A stretch of 11,396 nucleotides of DNA, taken from contig CAAAJI010000134.1 of NCBI GenBank assembly GCA_900642245.1, positions 47,977 through 59,372 on the forward strand, given 5' to 3'. Both the position numbers and the translations under genes were made by a program. Shown in pieces: positions 7,711-11,396 of this stretch (positions within the stretch are counted from its first letter, which is position 1; every line of letters starts with the position of its first letter). This stretch comes from Fragilaria radians. Taxonomy: Eukaryota > Bacillariophyta > Fragilariophyceae > Fragilariales > Fragilariaceae. Below the pieces are notes generated by a model. That model did not search any database. It saw nothing but the letters and a program-made list of their open reading frames with translations, and was not told where the DNA came from.

Positions 7711-9054
7711 TTATTTGATAGGAGGAGAAATGTCTGTATTGCAGGTCACGGGACTGCAAACCCAGGTTGGATTAACGTCTTCATAGCAAGTGCAGCGTGT
7801 GTCAGGAAAGCTGTAATGAGGCTCACATGTTTGCGATCCAAAAAAGCATGTCTTTACACTACCACATGGTTCACCATTCATGGGAGCTAAATTGTTTCGT
7901 TTTTTACAACGTTGAAGGTCTTTTCCTGTGTAAAGTGTAAAGACAAGGTCAAACCAAGCAGGTTCAGTTGGAGTTGTCACATTCATGATAGTCGCTTGGA
8001 TGGTTGGCACTGACGTCGGCTCTAATGTGGGTAACGGATGTATTGCGATTTGCTCTGTTGGAGCATCAGTGAAGTTCAACCATCCAGGCACTGTGTCAGT
8101 CACAACTGAACTAGGTTGCATCGTTTGGGGAATTGAGGTGGGTAATGTTGGTAAAGAAGTTGGAAAGATTATGGCTGTTGGAAATGGAGGACTGGTAACC
8201 ATTGGTTCAGTTACCATGGATGGGTGATCGGTCGCCAATATAGCTGGAGGGAGAACGTACACAGTAGGCACACTTGTTGATATGAATGTAGGGAGTCGCG
8301 TTGGCCTTGGGCTTGGTTTTCTTGTAGGACGAGAACCAGTCGCTTGAGGTGTGGGACGAGTTGTTGGACGTTTTGTTGGTGGCAAAATCGGAAAAAGTGT
8401 CGGTGCCGATGTTACCATTATGGGAGCCGTTGTTGAAATCACTAATTTTTGGCTTGGTGACAAAGAAGGGCTTGAGGAAGGTCCTAATGAAATTGGTGGC
8501 GATGTTGCAACCGTTTGCAATATAGTTGGAGTTGCTGTTATTGAAGTGGGAACGACTGTGGGAGCAAGTGTAGTTTGGATGGGAGCTGTTGTAGAAATGA
8601 CTGATTTCAAGCTAGGGGACAAAGAAGGACTAGAGGAAGGACCCAGTGAGAGTGGAGGAGCTGTAGCAACAGTCTGTGCGACCGTTGGAGAAGCCGTTAT
8701 TGGTGCAGGAATCGGCAAGGTTGTTGGGGAAGGTGTGATCATTAAGGGCGCCGAAGTTAAAATGACAGATTTCAAGCTCGGAGACAAAGAAGGACTCGAG
8801 GAAGGTCCCACAGAAATGGGTGGAGATGTAGCCGCAGTTTGGGCTATCGTTGGAGCTGCCGTTATTGGCGCAGGAACTGGAAGAGTTGTAGGAGAAGTTG
8901 TGACCATTAAGGGGGTCATTACCTTCGCGCTTGGAGACAAAGACGGACTAGAAGAAGGGCCCACAGACTGTGGAGGTTCTGAAGCATCTATTGCACGAAC
9001 ATTTTTCACCAATCCGACAAGAATGAACCAGATGGGTATCTTCATTGTTCTCAT
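7711..9054 (-). CDS. Secreted Pro/Thr/Ser repeat protein with Cys-rich C-terminal domain
   Basis: A 447-residue frame; an in-frame TGA two codons before the ATG fixes the start. Residues 1-21 are a signal peptide (Arg and Lys, then IPIWFILVGLV, cleavage likely after VRA). Four tandem units of 51-55 residues begin with GPSSSPSLSPS at 32, 83, 138 and 191, each followed by a Pro/Thr/Ala stretch that includes TxxPxxAPIT and QTxATxPP. A basic linker follows (KRPTTRPT, SRPTRKPSPRPTRLPT, about 228-256), then another PT-rich stretch with two N-glycosylation sites (N327-F-T, N358-V-T). The last 65 residues hold eight Cys (383, 397, 403, 410, 421, 423, 433, 438) in the order C-x13-C-x5-C, then CTC and W-V-C. 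This fits a small disulfide domain of the C-P-NG-C-C-(Y/F)G-CxC-WxC kind found in secreted diatom and some bacterial proteins. The product is probably a heavily O-glycosylated extracellular or cell-wall protein. There is no clear membrane anchor. Its exact role, whether frustule, adhesion or mucilage, is not shown by the sequence. Confidence 0.88.
   Translation of the reverse strand: MRTMKIPIWFILVGLVKNVRAIDASEPPQSVGPSSSPSLSPSAKVMTPLMVTTSPTTLPVPAPITAAPTIAQTAATSPPISVGPSSSPSLSPSLKSVILTSAPLMITPSPTTLPIPAPITASPTVAQTVATAPPLSLGPSSSPSLSPSLKSVISTTAPIQTTLAPTVVPTSITATPTILQTVATSPPISLGPSSSPSLSPSQKLVISTTAPIMVTSAPTLFPILPPTKRPTTRPTPQATGSRPTRKPSPRPTRLPTFISTSVPTVYVLPPAILATDHPSMVTEPMVTSPPFPTAIIFPTSLPTLPTSIPQTMQPSSVVTDTVPGWLNFTDAPTEQIAIHPLPTLEPTSVPTIQATIMNVTTPTEPAWFDLVFTLYTGKDLQRCKKRNNLAPMNGEPCGSVKTCFFGSQTCEPHYSFPDTRCTCYEDVNPTWVCSPVTCNTDISPPIK
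8390..8961 (-). repeat. Four in-frame minisatellite-like units of 153-165 bp
   Basis: The plus-strand core gacaaaga-ggact starts at 8459, 8618, 8783 and 8936, a spacing of 159, 165 and 153 bp, all multiples of three. The units encode GPSSSPSLSPS plus a variable Pro/Thr spacer. The motif bases are well kept, while spacers differ in length and sequence, which suggests old unit duplications trimmed by in-frame indels. The strand bias in base use leaves a long open frame on the opposite strand. Confidence 0.9.
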
Positions 9055-9136
9055 TATTCAAGGAACTTGCACGACACGGCGATCCAAGGTTTTCGTGAGT
9101 GAGTTGGGAGCGATAATGTTCAGAATTTTCTAACAA

Positions 9137-9639
9137 ACAATTGACGAAAAGACACTAGTGAACAAAGTATTATTGCAATTATCCGCAGGCATCCATAATA
9201 TAGGATTAAAGACTTAATCTTCTAGCCATGATAACTTTTTACCAATCGCTACTGCCCAACTGTGTGTCTTAGGTAATTAGATAAGAAGGACGTTTTCATA
9301 TGTGGCAAAACAACTTTATTTAATTTTACCCTGCTCCGGCACTTTTCGTTCCAACATTTATTCCCTCGACTTTATTGGCAATCTTTACCAGGAAGTAAAA
9401 TCGCTAGGACATCGTTAAATCTGCACACATTTTGGGATCAAACAATTTGATTGTAATTTAATTCAATGTAAATAACTGCCTTGCGTAGATTTGATGAATT
9501 CAGCTTCATCTTGCTAATACCAGCAGTTTGCCACGTATGTCTCATAGATTTTAAACGTGGCAATATTTGTGACAATACATTACGATATGCTGCCATGATA
9601 AATATAGAAGCTCTAATTGAAAAATACACATTATAGCGC
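9137..9639. other. Non-coding spacer upstream of the secreted-protein gene
   Basis: This stretch should hold the promoter of the minus-strand gene; no clear TATA box was found near its start. A minus-strand frame at 9438-9629 (63 codons) is not recognisable and is probably chance. A 9-bp inverted repeat lies at 9528-9563. Confidence 0.5.
9528..9563. repeat. Inverted repeat with 9-bp arms
   Basis: Arms ttgccacgt (9528-9536) and acgtggcaa (9555-9563) are perfect complements around an 18-nt loop. Each arm contains an ACGT core as bound by bZIP proteins. It could be a paired regulator site about 470 bp ahead of the secreted-protein gene, a hairpin, or a remnant of a small transposon end. Confidence 0.5.
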
Positions 9640-9759
9640 CATACCCTTGAGTCTAGTGAGGCGTGCTTCTAAGCTATCCTTGAACGGTTCTGATTCCTGC
9701 AATTGAATTTTTATCTACTTCACAGTAGGCTAAGAATCTAGCAATAATCAAGGGGTTAC
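9640..9759 (+). repeat. Possible degraded 5' LTR fragment
   Basis: Short blocks match the start of the predicted 3' LTR in the same order: catacccttgagt (9640) with cataccttgagt (10457); cacagtaggct..aag (9721) with cactataggctgtaag (10493); tctagcaata (9737) with tctagcaata (10517); ggttac (9754) with ggttac (10535). The upstream copy has roughly 35 extra bases between the first and third blocks. Colinearity of four blocks supports a shared origin, but each block is short. Confidence 0.35.
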
Positions 9760-10062
9760 GGTGTTATCCCTTATTTCTAGATAAGTTACATTCATTAATT
9801 CAATTTAGGAATAGTGTTTACAACCTGTACTACAAGGAGTTCTTGATCCAGTCCCAATACCTAGGCAAAAATATCCTATCATACTTTAGAATTTGTTTTA
9901 TGTTCCAGGATCAATGATGAGAAAGCATGCTAAAGTGCCAGCTGATATTGGTGTCAGCAGCGGTATTATTCTAGAGCACTGCGCTTTAGAGAGCAAACAA
10001 GGGTTGCCAATTCCTAGATGTTGGACGTCTATCTTCTACTTTCAGAATTTTTCTGTGGGTAA

Positions 10063-10420
10063 CAAGGAAAGAAATGTAGCACTTATCATACAGCACTACA
10101 GGCAACACCCTGTCAGTTGGTGTTTGGCAGAGACATGATTCACAACATTGCATTTAAGGCAAATTGGGACCAAATCCAAAAAAAGAAAACAGGGCATAAT
10201 CAATAAGTCCAATATAAAAGAAAACAAGAGTCAAATTCCTTATGAACATAAGGTTGAAGACCTAGCACTATTAGAGATACCTGGATTCCTTCGGAAACTC
10301 TCAACACCTCGTACGGGACCACATGCAGTAATACAGGTGTATAATAATGGCACCGTCCAAATTCAATAAGGAATTGTATCCAAGCGGGTAAAAATCCACC
10401 AAATCTCTCCTTTTCAATAA
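10063..10420 (+). pseudogene. Retrotransposon integrase C-terminal region, broken
   Basis: In one frame (10063-10206) the translation contains STYHTALQATP, QLVFGRDMIHN and KANWDQIQ, matching the conserved end of the gypsy integrase core. The frame then shifts by one near the A-rich run at about 10176-10190. The next frame (to TAA at 10367-10369) carries INKSN, IPYEHKVED, the LRKLSTPRTGP motif and VYNNGTVQIQ, the typical integrase C-terminal barrel. After that stop the frame continues with GIVSKRVKIHQISP to TAA at 10418-10420, again matching the family's normal tail. So there is at least one frameshift and one internal stop. No catalytic DDE residues were found, since the core is upstream and missing. 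Confidence 0.85.
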
Positions 10421-10440
10421 AACCCTCAGGTTATGTATAA

Positions 10441-10453
10441 TCTTGGGGGCAAA
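10441..10453 (+). other. Polypurine tract-like primer site
   Basis: tcttgggggcaaa lies directly before the TGACAT that begins the predicted LTR and about 20 bp after the last integrase stop. This is where the plus-strand primer of an LTR retrotransposon sits. The G5 core and A3 end are typical in character. Confidence 0.55.
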
Positions 10454-10849
10454 TGACATACCTTGAGTTAAGGTCATTAAGATAATACCTAGCACTATAG
10501 GCTGTAAGCACTACAGTCTAGCAATACTACAATAGGTTACTAAGACAATGAGATGTGTGGGTGTACCAATACTGGAGACATCCAAGTTATTGTTAGTACA
10601 TAGTAAATAATACTATAATTATTCTTATATTTACTCAGGTTCATTAGGTCATTTAGTGAAAAGATGGTGTATTTTTGAAGTATATTGATATAGGTCATTC
10701 ATCATGTACATTCTGCTGCAGGAAGATCATGTATAGGTACAATTTTTTTGGATAAGCTGCAATAACTTTTCCAAAACTACAGATCTTATTTGATTCCGCA
10801 AATAAGCGTCATTCATTTGATATCTTTCATTTTTGAAAAGTGGATGTCA
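10454..10849 (+). repeat. Predicted 3' LTR (396 bp)
   Basis: The segment opens with TGACAT (10454-10459) right after the polypurine tract and closes with its inverse ATGTCA (10844-10849), giving the TG...CA ends expected of an LTR. The 5 bp that follow, ggtgt, would be the target-site copy. Inside are three exact GGTCATT motifs (10472, 10647, 10693) and a related ggttcatt (10638), which may be enhancer-like repeats. No full partner LTR is present in the window, so the right end is a prediction from the matching hexamers. Confidence 0.55.
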
Positions 10850-11037
10850 GGTGTGTAGTATTTCCTTTTAACCCCTCCCCTGTAGTGTAGTAGTAGCTTA
10901 AGAGTCTTCGATGACCTACCTTTCTACTCGTATGAGAGATCATCCGACTATTACTTATTCGCGGTCTACGTAAAACCTTGTTTTGATAGAGTTGTCATTG
11001 GTTTCAATTTTCAAACGTTGACAACTTTGTTTCCAGA

Positions 11038-11043
11038 TATAAA
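11038..11043 (+). promoter_or_regulatory. TATA box of the carrier gene
   Basis: TATAAA ends 44 bp before the ATG at 11088, so transcription would begin about 15-25 bp before the start codon and the leader would be very short. Just upstream, gttgtca (10991) and tgacaac (11019) form a 7-bp inverted repeat that could be a factor-binding site. The retrotransposon LTR ends only about 190 bp before this box, so LTR sequence may form part of the regulatory region. Confidence 0.5.
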
Positions 11044-11087
11044 ACTTGAAAGCGCTTCATCTCACCTACAGCAATATTCACACTGCT

Positions 11088-11396
11088 ATGTCGCTATCCT
11101 TTTTCAATGATGACTACTTCGTCGTGAAGAAGTCAGGACTCTCTCAATTTCAAGCAATGACAGCATATCTAGGAGGTTCATGCTTCCAAACAATTATGGA
11201 CAATCCGGTAACTGCTTATCGTCAGCTTGTCCAGCAGTACGCAAAAGACTTGAATGGAAACGTCGTTGACCCTAAGATTGCTCGTGCAGAAGCACAGGCA
11301 GTGTTTCGATCGCACCCCGTCCAAGCATCCTTATCAGGTGTTGGCCCAAGATTGGTGGGTGTCGGTTTCAAACGCGTTCCTAAATTTGGTGTGCTA
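11088..11396 (+). CDS. Mitochondrial carrier-like (SLC25 family) protein, 3' partial
   Basis: 103 codons are open from the ATG to the window edge. After a short hydrophilic N-terminus (1-20), residues 21-37 form the first membrane helix, with GG at 29-30. It leads into DNPVTAYRQLVQQ (38-50), which occupies the place of the family signature P-x-(D/E)-x-x-(R/K)-x-(R/K). The Pro and Arg are present, but Thr stands where an acid is usual. A matrix-facing segment follows (DPKIARAEAQAVF), then GVGPRLVGVGFKRVPKFG (84-101), resembling a later carrier helix with its Arg and Lys contacts. The full protein should have three such repeats in about 300 residues, so roughly two thirds lie beyond the window. 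It is expected in the mitochondrial inner membrane; the substrate cannot be told, though phosphate- or metabolite-carrier relatives are possible. Confidence 0.75.
   Translation, partial: MSLSFFNDDYFVVKKSGLSQFQAMTAYLGGSCFQTIMDNPVTAYRQLVQQYAKDLNGNVVDPKIARAEAQAVFRSHPVQASLSGVGPRLVGVGFKRVPKFGVL

Larger units (their letters stand above)
9640..10849 (+). mobile_element. Decayed Ty3/gypsy-type LTR retrotransposon remnant
   Basis: The remnant comprises possible 5' LTR debris, an unrecognised middle part (9760-10062), a broken integrase C-terminus (10063-10420), a polypurine tract (10441-10453) and a predicted 3' LTR (10454-10849). Integrase is the last coding region before the polypurine tract and LTR, which fits the Ty3/gypsy order (reverse transcriptase, RNase H, integrase) rather than Ty1/copia. 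Most of the element (gag, protease, reverse transcriptase, integrase core) is missing. A frameshift and stop codons show that it cannot make a working protein. The 3' half is solid; the 5' limit is uncertain. Confidence 0.75.

Noticed and set aside
8351..9133. A 260-codon plus-strand open frame opposite the secreted-protein gene.
   Set aside because: It mirrors the repeat units in antisense (repeated KEGLEEGP-type peptide) and arises from the base bias of the Pro/Thr/Ser codons. The minus-strand frame has the signal peptide, glycosylation sites and Cys domain.
9893..10138. An 81-codon frame starting within the retroelement.
   Set aside because: It is read out of frame with the integrase motifs from 10063 onward, and its earlier part matches nothing I recognise.
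10301..10495. A 64-codon minus-strand frame.
   Set aside because: It is the antisense shadow of the integrase tail and the LTR start.

Overview
This window looks like nuclear DNA from a eukaryotic microalga, most likely a diatom or a close stramenopile relative. The clues are: A+T-rich DNA with long non-coding gaps; intron-poor genes with a start context of ATG followed by TC; a secreted Pro/Thr/Ser mucin-like protein with GPSSSPSLSPS repeats and a Cys-rich tail, a style common in diatoms; a C-terminal domain with a GDNPxCS motif that I associate with stramenopile proteins; a mitochondrial carrier with PxTxxRQLVQQ and GVGFKRxPKFG motifs; and the remains of a Ty3/gypsy-type LTR retrotransposon. 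Nothing indicates a bacterium. The species cannot be named from the sequence alone.

Layout. 1-2198 (+): the 3' part of a large disordered acidic protein with an SYSDR repeat and a conserved C-terminal domain; its frame is open to the window edge, so the true start is probably upstream. 2076-2489: a tandem duplication of about 207 bp carrying that gene's last codons, stop codon, poly(A) signal and 3' flank, which leaves a second, broken C-terminus behind the gene. 2490-3619: mostly non-coding, with an AT microsatellite and a weak minus-strand coding-like relic. 3620-3684: three 27-bp direct repeats running into the start codon of an unrecognised 298-residue gene (3684-4580, +). An in-frame coding-like stretch follows at 4617-4727 and may be a missed terminal exon. 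4728-7634: about 2.9 kb with no convincing gene. 7711-9054 (-): the secreted repeat-rich Cys-tailed protein. 9137-9639: non-coding, with a 9-bp inverted repeat. 9640-10849: retrotransposon remnant, comprising possible 5' LTR debris, an integrase C-terminus broken by a frameshift and stops, a polypurine tract, and a predicted 396-bp LTR bounded by TGACAT and ATGTCA. 11038-11396 (+): a TATA box and the first 103 codons of a mitochondrial carrier-like gene that runs off the window.

The genes do not form an obvious pathway. They appear to be independent single-gene units separated by AT-rich, repeat-scarred spacers. The most informative signals are the duplicated gene terminus, the repeat architecture of the secreted protein, the repeats touching the start codon of the unknown gene, and the decayed LTR element next to the carrier gene.
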